From Augochlora pura (Eukaryota > Arthropoda > Insecta > Hymenoptera > Halictidae): 64,000 nucleotides of DNA. How positions within the stretch are numbered: position 1 is the first letter of the stretch; each line of letters opens with the position of its first letter. A model generated the notes under the pieces. The model did not search any database. It was not told the origin of the DNA and was given only the letters and a program-made list of their open reading frames with translations. Shown in pieces: positions 9,568-23,542 of the stretch. The stretch lies in contig NC_135781.1 of NCBI RefSeq assembly GCF_028453695.1, positions 25,109,640 through 25,173,639 of the forward strand. The letters run 5' to 3'. A program made the position numbers and the translations under genes.

Positions 9568-10426
9568 CTTGAACTGTGCAAATCCTATGCATCTTGGCTT
9601 CTTATATACATCTACCTACTTTGTACTCACCCTACCATAAGGGTGAAGAATTAACGGTACGTGTCAGGGTAGGAATGCACTCGGAAAATCCCAAGGGAAT
9701 AGAGACAAAAGTCTTCCTGTTTAGTTCCTTGAAATTTCAAAGATTTTTCGAACTCATTTAAAAGGAGAAACTCCACTGGTTGTCATTCTTCTTGTTACAG
9801 TTTCTTGTGATTGATGGCTTTTAAGCCTACAATAAGGAGTCCCACGGAGTTACTACCTGACCTACTCGATACGTTCTGAAATTCTTCTTCCGAAACAAGG
9901 AATTTGTCACGCAAAGATTAATTTGCAAGCACTGAAAATTTTGTAGGGTAGATACCTGACAGTGTCGAAGATACGAATCTGGGTACATAATTGGGGTACT
10001 CGGAAATATATTTCCATCCTTGAAAACCGAATTTTCTAGCTACTTAACAAAGAGGTGTCCCTTCTTTGTCTTGGAAGCCCTAATGGCTTTCCTCTACTTG
10101 ACGCAAATGCTTATACAGAAATCGATTTCTCTTTTCGTTCATCGCATTGATTTATCGCCACTTGGTGGCTCGTATCAGGCAGATTACTGCCATTCATGTG
10201 GTCACTAACTTTTTTAATATACATAATAAGAATGCAGAGATTCACGACCTATTCCCATACTTTACTCTTATATATTATAGCTGTGTCTGGTGCTAAATAG
10301 AATTTCTTGAAATTGACTTGTTTATTAACGTGTTTATTAATTTATTTTTTGAATAAACTGTAATTTATTGTAAACCATGAAAGTTCCAGAAGTATCTAAA
10401 TTTCTGTGTTACGTACGGTTGCAGGT

Positions 10427-10662
10427 TTAACCAATTAGCTGTGTCATTTTATTTTGAAGATAAATTTTGTTATGTCCTTTATCGATCACAGTAAGTATAG
10501 TTTTGACGACAGTTGTTCTAGAATTACGTTAAACAGTGCGAAATTTATGACTATGTCACCAGAAGCAATTTTACATAAATCGTAGAAGTATATTTATTGT
10601 AAGATGTAAAATTGTCATTTTATTATGACGTGTATACACGTCGTACGAAGCTAACAGGTTAA
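10427..10662. mobile_element. Probable TTAA-flanked MITE, diverged
   Basis: TTAA at 10427-10430 and 10659-10662 flank 228 bp. Left end CCAATTAGCTGTGT, right end inverted CCTGTTAGCTTCGT (10 of 14 match). A palindrome ACGTGTATACACGT lies near the right end (10628-10641). It is non-coding. A similar right-end sequence (AGCTAACAAGTTAA) occurs at about 44973-44986, suggesting a family. Confidence 0.5.
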
Positions 10663-11290
10663 ACTTTTAATGATATCATTTCTGAAAATGAGCGATACGT
10701 AGTAGCCCGGGGGAACATTTATTGATAAATAAATTCGTAATATGAAAGTTTAAAACGTGAAGACATCACTTTTCACAATAAATTATCATGTAGAACCGTT
10801 TTTAACGTGACGATTGTGTTAAAAATAGAATATTCTGTTATTATATTATACCTCGTCGTTATATTCGTATTAAAGCGTTATTTCATCGGTGCCTTGAAAA
10901 TTTTTCGAAATAAAAAGTCAGAAATTTGTTACTCGAAGAGCTTGCGAATCAATATTTTAGCAGCCAAACGTTCTATTATTTAATTACATTATGTAGATGT
11001 ATTATTATTTAGTAACTGAACATAAATAAAATTTGTATTTATTAAAACGTTTTGTACTTCAATTTTAAGTAATTTTTACAAAACATTTCTATTATCTTGA
11101 TTTTCAGGATTTTTCATTTTGACTGGTTTTGCAATTTCAATTCAAAATTTCTACTGCATGTAACATTTTCTTTCCGAAATGATATTATGACTTTTGTAGC
11201 CATAACTAAAGAATCAGTTTTATGAACTTTACATTATTTCATATATATTCGTAACAAATATATATTTTGTTTATTGACACTTATACCAGT

Positions 11291-11309
11291 ACCAGTCAAA
11301 ATGACTGGT
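11291..11309. repeat. Short perfect palindrome
   Basis: ACCAGTCAAAATGACTGGT: 8-bp arms around AAA. A related half-site CATTTTGACTGGT occurs at about 11117-11129 in opposite orientation. It could be part of a small decayed inverted-repeat element; no function can be assigned. Confidence 0.5.
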
Positions 11310-11845
11310 ACATGTTTCTATTTGTTGAAATGACATTGGGGTAGCTACAACAATTGATAAGAACTGCAACGTTTTTTCGGGACAGAATATATGATTCCGG
11401 GCAAATTATGTTTCTGATGCAGTACGGTAGCGGTCCTTGAAATTGTGTATTTACTTAGGGTTTTGGGTCATATAGTACATAAGGTTCTCCTTGGGTCCCG
11501 GACACTTGGCGATATGTAAGTGCGAACTCGACGCTCGAGGTTTCTACAAAGAATTAAGCGTTTGATTAATTGATAACGTTTATAAATCTATTTCTATATT
11601 ACAATTAATATTATTCAACTTTGTTTGTCCTTTTTAAAAGTAAATAAAGACTGGAAACACCACTAATTCTTCTAAAGCCATGGTCTTGATAGAAATAGGT
11701 ATTAATTAGATGTTAATTCCCATTTTAAAAGACGAATAGACAGGTACGAATAAACGTATTTGTTGGTCAACGTTTAAACAAGAACTCCAAAAATCTGTTT
11801 CATACAATAGAAATTGAAAGTTGTCACACGTTTGAGTAATTTGTT

Positions 11846-11861
11846 GGCCCTGAAAAGGGCC
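11846..11861 (-). promoter_or_regulatory. Histone 3' stem-loop of H4 (copy 2)
   Basis: Minus-strand GGCCCTTTTCAGGGCC, 32 bp beyond the H4 stop; canonical loop. Confidence 0.93.
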
Positions 11862-11893
11862 GATTGTATTTTCTTGTTTTTCATTGACACTTT

Positions 11894-12910
<1,017 letters not shown>

Positions 12911-12938
12911 GTTCTTCAAACACACTTATGAAAAAAAC

Positions 12939-12954
12939 GGCCCTTTTCAGGGCC
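12939..12954 (+). promoter_or_regulatory. Histone 3' stem-loop of H3
   Basis: GGCCCTTTTCAGGGCC followed by ACCA. A purine-rich GAAGGAACG about 15 bp further on fits the U7-binding downstream element. Confidence 0.93.
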
Positions 12955-13267
12955 ACCAATATTTTATCGAAGGAACGTACCTCAATTCGCTGTTTTGTTA
13001 CCTTTCCATTGACATACTAATTGACAAACATTTAGTTATGTTTTCGTGCTGTACATAATACAACATGTAGTATTTTTAAATTCTTCAAATTTTCTCTATT
13101 TCGAATATCATCTATTCATTTTTGTTATAAATGCATCAAATTCGTAGTCTGTTTATTACACAGTAGAGATTTATTAAATTACAATTCCTGTAAACTAATT
13201 CATAAAAATTACACGTTCAAATGAATTAATTTTATTTGTACTTTTTGCACTTTGTACAGTTTAATTA

Positions 13268-13950
13268 TTAACACGTTCCCTACCGTGTGGGGCGGGATTA
13301 TTTGATATTATCATTGTAAAATGAAAAATTTTTTAAAAATTCATTATGAAGTCAATTATGAACATTTTAATATTATTGCTGATGCCCTCATTTAATCGTG
13401 GGGCGTATACGCCCCACGCGACGCGATGGGCAATTTTTCTTTACTGTAACTTGTTTTAACTGCATTTCTCTTATTCCGATCAGTCATTCATTCGCGTGTC
13501 GTTGACACAATACTTACTGCTTCACTGAAGCTGGGATTGATTTATAGTTCAGTGTGTTTCTTCAGTGTGTTAAACGAAGGAAATACGATACGTACATATT
13601 ATTTCAGTGTTATAAATTTGGATATTTTGCATTTAAAACATATTTGAATTTAACTAAAATGTTATATTTTAAACTAATATAGGCATGATAAAAAAAATTA
13701 TATGTGAGGATGCAACTCGCTTGGCATAATAATGTTCAGCCAGGTATTTGTTAAACTAATTCCTAGAAAAATAAATTGATTGGTTTGTTGTGTTATACAT
13801 GTTAAACTATACAACCTTTCCTTGATAATTATGATTTTTGCACTATTTTAATTATTGTAAGGCATACGCCAGAAACAAAATAATACAAATGTAAAGCGTG
13901 GGGCTTGAACGGGAAGTCTTCAAAAAACGGTCTGGCAGGGAACGTGTTAA
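13268..13950. mobile_element. TTAA-flanked piggyBac-type non-autonomous element
   Basis: TTAA at 13268-13271 and 13947-13950 flank 675 bp. The inverted ends are CACGTTCCCTACC and CACGTTCCCTGCC (12 of 13). A palindrome GGGGCGTATACGCCCC lies at 13400-13415, with GGGGC-containing motifs near both ends. No long ORF is present. It occupies most of the H3-REXO2 spacer. Confidence 0.8.
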
Positions 13951-14448
13951 TATACTAACAACTTAAAATGCTTAACGCATTTATATGTTTCATAACGTAT
14001 CCGACTTTTGCGTACGGAATTTCGACTGTTATAAATTACATTTTAAATACAAAATTGTTAGCATTTAGCAGTCCAATTTAGTACTACAGTGATGTAGGTG
14101 TATTACTGTTGAAGAAGAAATACTCTGAAATGTGTACACTAGATATGTGTGTAGAAAATACGAGAAAACGACTACCTAAAACGTGACAGAAAGTTTCTTG
14201 CCTATACAGGTAAATAATCTGATATATTTCCAAGGTAAGATATCTTTTATGATGATTGTTATTGTTTATTCGTATGTTTTTATGTATATTTCATTTATTT
14301 AATATTTTCTTATCCATTTGAATAGATATTAGAATATAAACCAACGTATTTACCTTGCATGAAGGACATAACCTCGTTAAACCTACTATTTTTATACACG
14401 CTTTTGGCGGTAAAAGTCATAAAATTTTATTTAAACTAATTTGGAGAC
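13951..14448. other. Upstream region of oligoribonuclease gene
   Basis: AT-rich with no coding potential. It probably holds the promoter and 5' UTR of the downstream gene; no clear TATA box. An upstream non-coding or targeting-peptide exon could lie here but I cannot identify one. Confidence 0.4.
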
Positions 14449-15223
14449 ATGGAAGATACAAAGGACACTCATATGGTTTGGATAGATACAGAAGTACGTC
14501 ATGAAATATTGTTTACTCATTTGAATCTTTCACCTATTACATAATATCTTTTTACTCTCAGTTAACAGGTTTAGATATAGAAAATGATACTATTTTAGAA
14601 ATTGCTTGTTTAATAACAGACAAAAATTTAAACGTAATTAGTAAAGAATTCAATATTGTAATTAATCAGTCTGATGTAACATTGAACACTATGAATGAAT
14701 GGTGCATAGAACAGCATATGATAGTAAGAAAATTTCTAAAAAAAAGAACAAATTATTTTAATTAAACTTCTATTTGTTCAAGGATTATATATATGTTTAG
14801 ACAGGACTGACAAATGAATCAAGATCAAGTAAAATTAGCTTAAAGGAAGGTGAACAAATGTTACTTGATTTTTTAAAAACATATATTCCAAAAGGAGTCT
14901 GTCCATTGGTTGGTAATACAATTTACATGGACCGCATATTTTTGAAGAAATACATGCCATTAGTCGATGATTATTTACATTATAGAATCATCGATGTGAG
15001 CACAATTAAAGAACTTGTTAGGTTGTATTACTTACATTTATGTTATTCATACGTTTTGATTATAACTATGTTGTTTGAATGTACAACAACATTTATTTGC
15101 AGAAGATGGTGCTCTGAAATTGACCAAAATGTACCTGAAAAAAATAATTACCACAGAGCTTTGGTAGATATAAAAGAAAGTATACAAGAACTAAAATATT
15201 ATAAGAAGCATATATTTACATAA
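14449..15223 (+). CDS. REXO2: Oligoribonuclease (REXO2/Orn family 3'-5' exonuclease)
   Basis: Degrades 2-5 nt RNA oligomers to mononucleotides, in mitochondria and cytosol in animals. Four exons with GT-AG junctions (14449-14493, 14562-14723, 14801-15021, 15103-15223) give 182 residues. The DEDDh site is visible: Asp13 and Glu15 in WIDTE, the LTGLDIE segment, Asp113 in GNTIYMDR, and His160 with Asp165 in HRALVDIKESIQELKYYK. MNEWCIEQH and FLKKYMP are further family signatures. The usual M in TEMTGL is L here, encoded at the start of exon 2. This start gives no mitochondrial presequence; an upstream exon might add one. Confidence 0.93.
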
Positions 15224-16252
15224 ATACATGCTGAACAATAACCTTAAATGAAATGAATCAATTAGTACAAATATGTTTTATTTTATTTATTAATTCACAA
15301 CATTCTATTTATATAACTGAGAAGAGTAATTTACACATCATAGAGTAATTACATCACATCACAGATTAAAACGACTGTTAAATCAGGAAAATATTAAAAG
15401 ATATAATGCAACACATGATCTCAATAAATTGCATCATTATTTTTACAAACTGTAACTTTCATTGATGTTTTAAATGAATGTATATTTGTTATATTAATAA
15501 AAGAAACGTTTTTAACTGTCAAAATAATTTTAATTTATCATTTACAATTCCTGAAATACACAAAGCATTTGGGTAAAGTGTATATATAAAAATTCAGTTA
15601 TGTATGTAATAAGATACAGGATAACAGAGGAGTATAGGATATTTCTGCGATCATTGACTTTAGTGTGTACTATAATATATGTGTATAATATAGACCAGAA
15701 GAAGAATTTACTGCAACGACATAATAGAAAAACAAATGACAATATTGCTAAGTTTAATATTTGCATATTTGCTCTCGAAATTTTATTTAACTATCATATA
15801 AATTAATTATAGTTTGTGTTGTTGTGATTTGTCTTTTTCATATAATATCGATGCAGTAGATTCTCTTGAACAATTCTATGACATTGGTTTATTATCTGTA
15901 GCTCAATTGCGCCATAATTAATTTTAATTAACCCTGCACTATGCATATGTGAGCGATTGTGGCACTCTATGTGGAGCAAACATAAAACTTAATTTAGGGT
16001 CCGTATAGCGCCAATTAGTCCGTGGCAGAACGCTTAAACCGTTAGTCTAATTACCGACAGTCGATTTTGGTTAACAGTTTGAACTGAAAGATTGTATTTT
16101 TATTCAACGATTCGAGTGGTCTCTATCGGCATTTGCGCGAAACAGTCAATTTAAATTTTTCGGTTAACACCGCGAAGTAGCATCTGTCCATGCGAGACAG
16201 CGTATTATTTTACGAATAATAAATGAATGTGCGAAACATTTAATCCTGGAAG
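15224..16252. other. Intergenic between REXO2 and kinesin-5
   Basis: AT-rich. It contains one copy of a dispersed repeat (15841-16090) and presumably the kinesin promoter and 5' UTR. ORFs at 15542-15806 are chance frames. Confidence 0.45.
15841..16090 (+). repeat. Dispersed repeat, single-arm copy of the 27.8-kb foldback element
   Basis: Shares interrupted similarity over about 250 bp with 27852-28091, including TAGATTCTCTTGAA, the TAATTTAG/TAATTTGATG-GTCCGTA block, GTGGCA-AACG, CTGTTAGTC-type and GATTAACAGTT-type segments in the same order. This copy lacks the inverted second arm. It is non-coding and of unknown class. Confidence 0.65.
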
Positions 16253-19200
16253 ATGAACGATACACGCAATGGGAAAAAAGCGAGAAAACAACATATACAA
16301 GTTTTCGTCCGTGTCAGGTAACTGTTTTAATTTGTTGTTCATTTAGGAAATTTTACTTGAAAGGGCAACGTTATTATTGATGTTATTTTGTTTCTCAACA
16401 GACCGACGAACGATGCTGAAAGGGCTGGAAAGTCGGTGACAGTGGTGGACACAGTGTCTAATAAAGAATTAGTTGTCCGCGAAAGACCATGTGATAAACG
16501 CACAAAGAAGTTCACTTTTGACAGGGTATTTGGGGCATTTTCAAAGCAGGTACGCTCATATGCATTTGATGTTGACAGTGTGCAAAAAATAAAAAATTAT
16601 TTGATTGTTTATAATAAATTCTCAGCTTGAAGTATACAATGCAGTTGTTCAATCACTACTAGAAGAAGTTTTGGCTGGATATAATTGTACGGTACTTGCT
16701 TATGGCCAAACAGGTACTGGAAAAACCTATACTATGGAAGGATTTGATAATAACCCAATGCTAAATTGGCAAGCAGTAAGTACAAACAATCCTTGACCTC
16801 TTCATCTGTTATATATCTTTATAGAACATACATATTTTCTGTTCAGGATAGTAATGTTGGGATAATACCACGCGCTTTAAGCCACTTGTTTGATGAACTT
16901 CGTATCCTAGAAGTGCAAGAGTACTCGGTTAGAGTTAGTTTCTTAGAACTCTATAATGAGGAAGTATATGATTTGTTATCCGTCAACGATGGAGCAGCAA
17001 AAATAAGGTAACTATATCATCTGTACTTCCCTATGTTTCCATTTCATTAAATATATTGTTTGTGGTTAAAAAGGATATATGAAGATTCAACCAGAAAGGG
17101 ATCAGTGATAGTAAATGGTTTAGAGGAAGTCACTATATATAATAAGAGTGATGTATATAAAATCCTTGAGAAAGGATCAGAAAAACGACAGACAGCAGCT
17201 ACATTGATGAATGCTAATTCAAGGTTTGTATAGAACTTTATTATCAATAACTTTCATTAGTCTAACAATTTTATCGTTTATTTTCAGTCGATCTCACACA
17301 ATATTTTCTATCACTGTTCATATAAAAGAGAACACCATTGATGGTGAAGAGCTGTTGAAGACTGGAAAATTAAATTTAGTTGATTTAGCGGGTAGTGAAA
17401 ATATTGGAAGATCGGGAGCCGTTGATAAGAGAGCAAGAGAAGCAGGCAATATCAATCAATCTCTGTTAACCCTAGGACGAGTGATAACAGCACTTGTAGA
17501 AAATACTCCACACATTCCCTACCGGTAATACCTTGTCAAGTGTAAAACATAATGTCCTCTCAGCCTCATATTATGGTGTACATTATATATTGTATTTTTT
17601 ACAGAGAATCAAAGTTAACACGATTGCTTCAAGAATCGTTGGGAGGCCGTACTAGAACCTCGATAATTGCTACCATTTCTCCTGCTAGCATTAATCTTGA
17701 AGAGACATTGTCAACTTTGGACTATGCACATAGAGCTAAAAATATTACGAATCGACCTGAAATTAATCAAAAATTTTCAAAGAAAGCATTACTTCAAGAA
17801 TACACAGAAGAGATCGAAAAATTAAAGAAAGATTTATTCGCATCTCGTGAACGTAACGGCGTATATTTAGCTCCAGAACATTATAACGAAATGCAGTCGT
17901 TGATAGATTTTCAGAACAAAGAAATAGAGGAAAAATTGAATCATATTAAAGCATTGGAAAACACTTTTCACTACAAAGAGGTAAACACAAATATTGTAAA
18001 TGTATTCTATTATCATTTACTCATTGAATCTTTTATTTCAGAAAATATTTAGTGATCTGAAAGCGAAAAGTTTGATGCAAGCGAATGAACTACTGAATAC
18101 CAAGAATCAGCTAGAAACTACGGAGCATTCATTAATGCATGTTACATCGCGTCTGGCGATGTCAGAACAAGAAAAAGAAGAACAAAAGCATCTTGTAGAA
18201 AAACACGCAACCACTGAAAATGTTCTTCTATCACAAGTCGAATCAGTTTTGGAAGTCGTAGACACGGCTACTTCAGACGTGCATAAACTTCATGACAAAA
18301 TTTTTCGGAAAATGTAAGTCTCTCCTGCAATACAGAATCCAACTAACTAATAATATATGAAAAAATTTGTTCACAGGCAAATAGGACAACGGAATAGTTC
18401 TCTTGGGCAACAAACTAAACATAGTATTAAAGAACGTTGTAGGAAAGTTGAAGCCGATGTTTCAACGCATACAAAAAATATAACAGAATTCTGCCAATCT
18501 TTGGGTTCCTATATCAGTAAGTATTATTTTTTAAAGGAAAATGATGCAGTTTAAAAATAATTCCTTTTCGGTTTCTAGATAAGCAAGCGTTTTCTTTAAG
18601 TGAACGTATTAACCAATCTCTCCAAGATATTTCCGATAATTTTGTTATTCCAACTAAAAATGTAACGGATCAATTGGCAAGACATACAGAGGATTTTGTA
18701 AGTGATTATATAAATCAATTTCATTTGTACATTCTGGATTAGCGGAAACACATTACGTACTTTTTCAGCGTTCGAGATATCAAGAGTGTCTTGAAAAGGA
18801 ACGCGAGATTGTGACTACCATGACCGAACAGAAGTGTAATATAAACAACCATTGTTCCATTAAAGCCAAGGAACTACAACATGTAATAGACAACCAAATT
18901 GTTGAAAATTTAAGAAATTTGCAAATCAGTATCTCTCAAAGAATCGATAATACAATAGCAATAGCTATTAGATCTTTAGGTTTAATTTCACAATCGTCCA
19001 CTAATGAGCGTCATCGTTTAGAGGATACTATTCAGGATATTAAAGGAAATATTGAAAACATTCGACGAAGTGAAAATGGTATTATGGAGAAGCAAATCAA
19101 CTTTGCAAAGGTACGTGCTTCTTCAAATTGTTGAAATGACATGTTTTGAATGATTCGAACTTATAGATGATGGAAGAATTACAAAAAAGTTTCTACGAGT

Positions 19201-20296
19201 TGCAAAGCGAAAATGAGGAAATTCATTCATCGATTAGCAGTAAATTGAGCAACGTTGATGAAACATGTAATGTTATAAGTAACGAAAGTACAAATGCATG
19301 TAAAGTAAAGACAGAGAAAGAAAATCATATACAAGTAAAACTTCAGAATCACCTAGAAATAATAAAACAAATGGTCTCGGAAGAATCAGAGAAGGTAATC
19401 TACACATAAGTAATCTGTAAATTTTCCTTTTTTTTAGTTGTATAACTTAATACTGTTTCATATAGATGTGTAGAATATCACAAGATACGATTGCTGAAGC
19501 CAAAGCACTAATCGGTGAATTCCAAGAAAATTTAAACAATAATTGTGACACGTTAATTAAATACCAAAATTGTGTGGAATACAACATGGCAGAAATAGAA
19601 CGAAAAATGAAAGAAGATAAAAGCCTTATTTTAACATTAATTAACGTAATTTTCATCGTTATACAAATTTCTTACAATTATATGCCGTTATTGTTTATTA
19701 CAAACTTTTATTGTTTATAATTTGCAGGAGGTATATGCGACAGTTTTTAAGATAGGCAATGAACGTTCAGAATGCTTAAATAATTTGAAGTCGGCGTTCG
19801 TAAAAGCCTGCACCGAAATTAATGGAATACTGGAATCTGAAAATCTATGTTTTGGCAATAAGAACAGCAAAATTATTACAGAACTGCAAGCAATACGCGA
19901 TCGAGTTGAAAAATTCTTTGTTGAAGACTTATATCGTGATGTTCCCACAGGTATATCTTACTTTTTCATTGGTTCATATTTCAAAAGTTGTTTACTATTT
20001 TCATTGTAAATTATAGGCCAAACTCCTGTGAAGAAAACCTTTCAATATTCTAAAATCCTTGCTAAAACATCTCCACCAGAGCGTATACTTCAAAGGTATA
20101 GAGAAACACTGATAGAATTAGGTGCTGAAAAAAATGAAGTAAGAACCTAATCCTATCCCTTTAAATAACTTAGTAAACCCCACACAAATCAAAATTATTC
20201 ATTCACTAAAACCTATGTTTTTTGTAGCAAATCTCATCTTTAAATAACAACACATCTATCAAGGAATATTTTAAGGAAAACCTGTGCGAGCGCTGA
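16253..20296 (+). CDS. KIF11: Kinesin-5 (bipolar mitotic spindle motor, Eg5/KIF11/Klp61F type)
   Basis: Plus-end motor that forms tetramers and slides antiparallel spindle microtubules. Sixteen exons, all GT-AG (16253-16317, 16402-16549, 16626-16775, 16847-17007, 17074-17223, 17288-17524, 17605-17980, 18042-18313, 18377-18516, 18579-18697, 18769-19110, 19167-19394, 19466-19645, 19728-19950, 20017-20138, 20228-20296), add to 993 residues in one frame; the family is about 1,050. P-loop GQTGTGKT at 98-105, SSRSH switch I at about 224-228, DLAGSE switch II at 257-262, FLELYNEEVYDLLS, and neck linker AKNITNRPEINQK at 348-360. A long coiled-coil stalk follows. The BimC box GQTPVKKTFQYS (931-942) carries Thr933 in a TP CDK-type site that controls spindle loading in this family. 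The exon 13 donor (GTAATT) is weak, so that junction is least certain. Confidence 0.95.
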
Positions 20297-20531
20297 CAAT
20301 ATGTAGCTCTAATAATTTTATTGTAACTGTATTATAAGTATTCTAATCAGTATGAAAAATATTATTGGTCACTAATTATTGTTTTAATCTGAATGACATT
20401 AGTTATAGCTATTATTTATATGAGACTAAAATACTCTTTTTATGTATCCGTAATTATTAACAACGATAACAATTTTTCTAAGTTAACCCTAATAGTTATC
20501 TTTGAAGGAGCGTATTCTAGTTGCTTAATAT

Positions 20532-20609
20532 CTTAATTAATTATATTATTAATTATATTATTAATTATATTAATTAATTATATTATTAATTATATTAATT
20601 AATTATATT
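20532..20609. repeat. AT-only tandem repeat
   Basis: About 78 bp of irregularly tandem TTAATTATATTA-type units made only of A and T, with many short palindromes. Likely unstable in length. Confidence 0.85.
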
Positions 20610-20617
20610 TTACATTG

Positions 20618-20760
20618 TCGTTTGATTTTCTTACACGATTGTGGTGCGGCAGATTTTTGCAGCTTATATAGTCAAAGTCGACTGTCGATAATTTTATCTA
20701 CCAGTTTCAGTGTTTTACCGTTCTGATAATTAACGCTGTATGGACGCTAAACAAAGAATT
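20618..20760. repeat. Diverged copy of the foldback/dispersed repeat
   Basis: The start TTTGATTTTCTTACACGATT and GCGGCAGATTT resemble the inverted right arm near 28,250-28,300. The later AATTAACGCTGTATGGACGC resembles the ATTGACGCTGTCCGGAC segment at about 28,108. Order and spacing only roughly match, so this is a weak call. Confidence 0.4.
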
Positions 20761-21149
20761 AATTATATCTATAATTATATCTTTAAAGAAGATAAAACAT
20801 GTAAAAACGAGTGAAACGAAACAAAATTTTTGTTTAAATTTATGTAACATATTTATTATAGTTTATCAATTTCTTGCAAATGTAAGCGTTAAAAAATTTC
20901 AAAAATGGATCATTTATCTTTTAGTTTTCAAAACTTTTTATTTCGATTAATTGATTAAATATAACTTAAGTCTGATTTTCAGTGAACGAAATAGTAGAAA
21001 AAACGAAAAATAGGTGTGCACCGCATGTAGCACTTTTCGTGACATCCATTATATCTTCTCGTGAATTGTTTTTATTATTGTGTTCTGTCAAATAGCAAGA
21101 TAGCAATTTGACGCTTCGCGATGCGAAGTGTGTGCCACGTGGTTAAAAC

Positions 21150-23542
21150 ATGGGTCTTTTGGAGGATACGTTCGTGATTCTTGTTACACAGGTGTAAATT
21201 CATTTTCTCTCGTATTCATATCTATGCCGGTATTCATAGACGTTACACAATTAGGTTATGAACGATTAATTTTTTGCATTAAGAGAGAACAACAATTGTA
21301 ACCGTTGTCACACTTGATGATTCATTGTTTTGACTATAAATAAAATGTTTAAAATCCTAGATTTTTAAATAAATGTTGTGCGATATTTTAATTACAGAAT
21401 TCGATCGTTTAAGATTTACTGCATACTGAATTTAGCATTACGATTAATTCGACATTGATGTATTAAATAAGATTGCAAATTGTATTACCTACATGTAATT
21501 GTATTAATACTGCCGCAATAAATTGGTGGTTTTTAATTGTGTAGTTTATTTTACAAACTGCTGTGCATTTTCAGTTAATCTTGTGTAACTAGATTGTGTA
21601 TTGTCAAGTTTAACAATTTTGTTTGTGGATTTTTCGGTATTCATTGTTGTTACCCATTCCAGATCATCTTTTTCTTAGGAGGATGGGTATTTTTTGTAAA
21701 AAAGTTATTTCGAGATTACGAAGTCCATCACAGATTAGTACAGTTAATTTTTTCTGCAACATTTTCATTGTCCTGTACTATGTTTGAGCTAATTATTTTT
21801 GAAATAATAGGAGTCCTTGATTCTAGGTAAGCAAGTGTTATCTTGTCTGTTGGATTCTTATATTTTATACCAAATTTCATTTAGTTCTAGATATTTTCAC
21901 TGGAATGCTGGTCTCTATATGCTCCTATTTATGGTAATCGTGTTGATTCCATTTTATATAGCATACTTTATTATCAGTAATATAAGATTTGGTAGGTATT
22001 AATTACAAATGACTTTTATGCACAATTATTGGAAGATCCATACCAATAATGTTTATTATTGTTACTGGTTTTAATTATGTTTCTTCTGCAGTAAGACTGA
22101 AATTAATAAGGCCATTAACAGTTGTTGTGTACCTCTTTTACCTCTATCTATTCTGGAAAGTGGGAGACCCATTTCCAATTCTTAGTCCAAAAAAGGGCCT
22201 ACTGTCTATTGAACAGGGTGTTAGCCGAATTGGAGTAATTGGAGTTACTGTGATGGCACTGTTATCAGGATTTGGTGCTGTTAACTATCCATATACCTCT
22301 ATGGCTTACTTTATGAGACCTGTAACATATACTGATGTGCAGGCCATAGAGAAGAGATTGCTGCAAACAATGGATATGATTGTTGCCAAGAAAAAAAGGA
22401 TAGCGCTAGCAAAAAAGGGAGAAGTTGTAGGGCATACTGAGGCACGGTCTAGACTTTGGGGCATGTTGGGCCCCTTAAGTGGTGCTAAAAGCAATCAAGA
22501 AAGTACGTTTTTAATGCTTTAATATTTTTGAAGAATTGAGTAATTCGTTACATAATAGAATACACATTTAGGTATTAAACAGTTGCAAGCGGAAGTGACT
22601 GCTTTAGAAGAATTGTCTCGGCAATTGTTTCTAGAAGCACACGACATTCAGAATGCGAGAGAACGTTTGGAATGGGCGGCTACTTGGCAAGGAAAATATT
22701 TCAATGTATTGGGATATTTCTTCTCGGGTTATTGTACTTGGAAGATATTTATTGTAGGTATTAAGATTGATCAATGTGAGAACTATACAATATACTTCAA
22801 TATGTATGTAATTTGTTCATATGAAAATGTTCATGTTCCAGTCAACGATCAATATAGTTTTTGATCGTGTGGGTAAAAAGGATCCTGTGACCAGAGGAAT
22901 TGAAATTGCCGTTCACTGGATGGGATTTAATATCGATGTTACATTTTGGTCACAACATATTTCATTTTATCTTGTTGGCTGTATCGTGTTAACGTCAATC
23001 CGCGGATTATTACTAACTCTTACAAAGGTATGCTCAAGAAATATCTGTTTATTCTGATAGAGTGGTCTTTGATATTTATTAAGTATAATGTGTTATGTAC
23101 ATGTTACATTAACATTATAAAATACGATTGATACGTCATTGGATCATCAGTCTTAGAAATTCTTATTAGGCGGCTGATCTTATTTCTTTCTATTTCAGTT
23201 TTTTTTATGCTATATCGAGCAGTAAATCATCGAATATTATTGTACTTATACTTGCTCAGATAATGGTAAGAACTACATTCTCTACTACTAATAAATTATA
23301 GAAATGTTTTATAACGAATATTATGTTCTGTTTCTTTGTAGGGCATGTATTTTGTATCTTCTGTACTTTTAATGCGGATGAACATGCCAGCAGAATATCG
23401 CATAATAATCACCCAAGTTTTAGGAGAATTACAATTTAATTTTTATCATAGATGGTTCGACGTGATCTTCCTGGTATCCGCATTATCTTCAATAGTGTTT
23501 TTGTATTTAGCACATAAGCAAGCACCGGCAGAACGTGTTTAA
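21150..23542 (+). CDS. GPHR: Golgi pH regulator (GPR89 family), with an apparent 1-nt frameshift
   Basis: Multi-pass anion channel that counter-balances H+ pumping and keeps Golgi lumen acidic. Eight exons: 21150-21191, 21663-21826, 21885-21991, 22092-22502, 22572-22753, 22842-23027, 23199-23265 and 23342-23542. The protein would be about 452 residues, against 455 in human GPR89. Signatures: FSLSCTMFELIIFE, KVGDPFPILSPKKGLLSIEQ, MALLSGFGAVNYPY, EKRLLQTMDMI, ALEELSRQLFLE, INIVFDRVGKKDPVTRGIE, FWSQHISF, SIRGLLLTLTK, GMYFVSSVLLMRM and GELQFNFYHRWFDVIFLVSA. Exon 7 starts with eight T after the AG, but the conserved FFYAISSSKSSN frame needs seven; as written the frame runs into a stop. Upstream and downstream exons are intact, so an assembly homopolymer error is more likely than a dead gene. 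Confidence 0.93.

Larger units (their letters stand above)
9568..11845. other. Intergenic between protease and second H4
   Basis: About 2.3 kb of AT-rich DNA. Apart from one TTAA-flanked repeat and a short palindrome listed separately I see no gene. ORFs up to 62 codons occur but have no recognisable protein signature. Confidence 0.5.
20297..21149. other. Intergenic between kinesin-5 and GPHR
   Basis: Contains kinesin 3' UTR, an AT tandem repeat (20532-20609), a diverged dispersed-repeat copy (about 20618-20760) and the GPHR promoter region. No gene seen. Confidence 0.5.
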
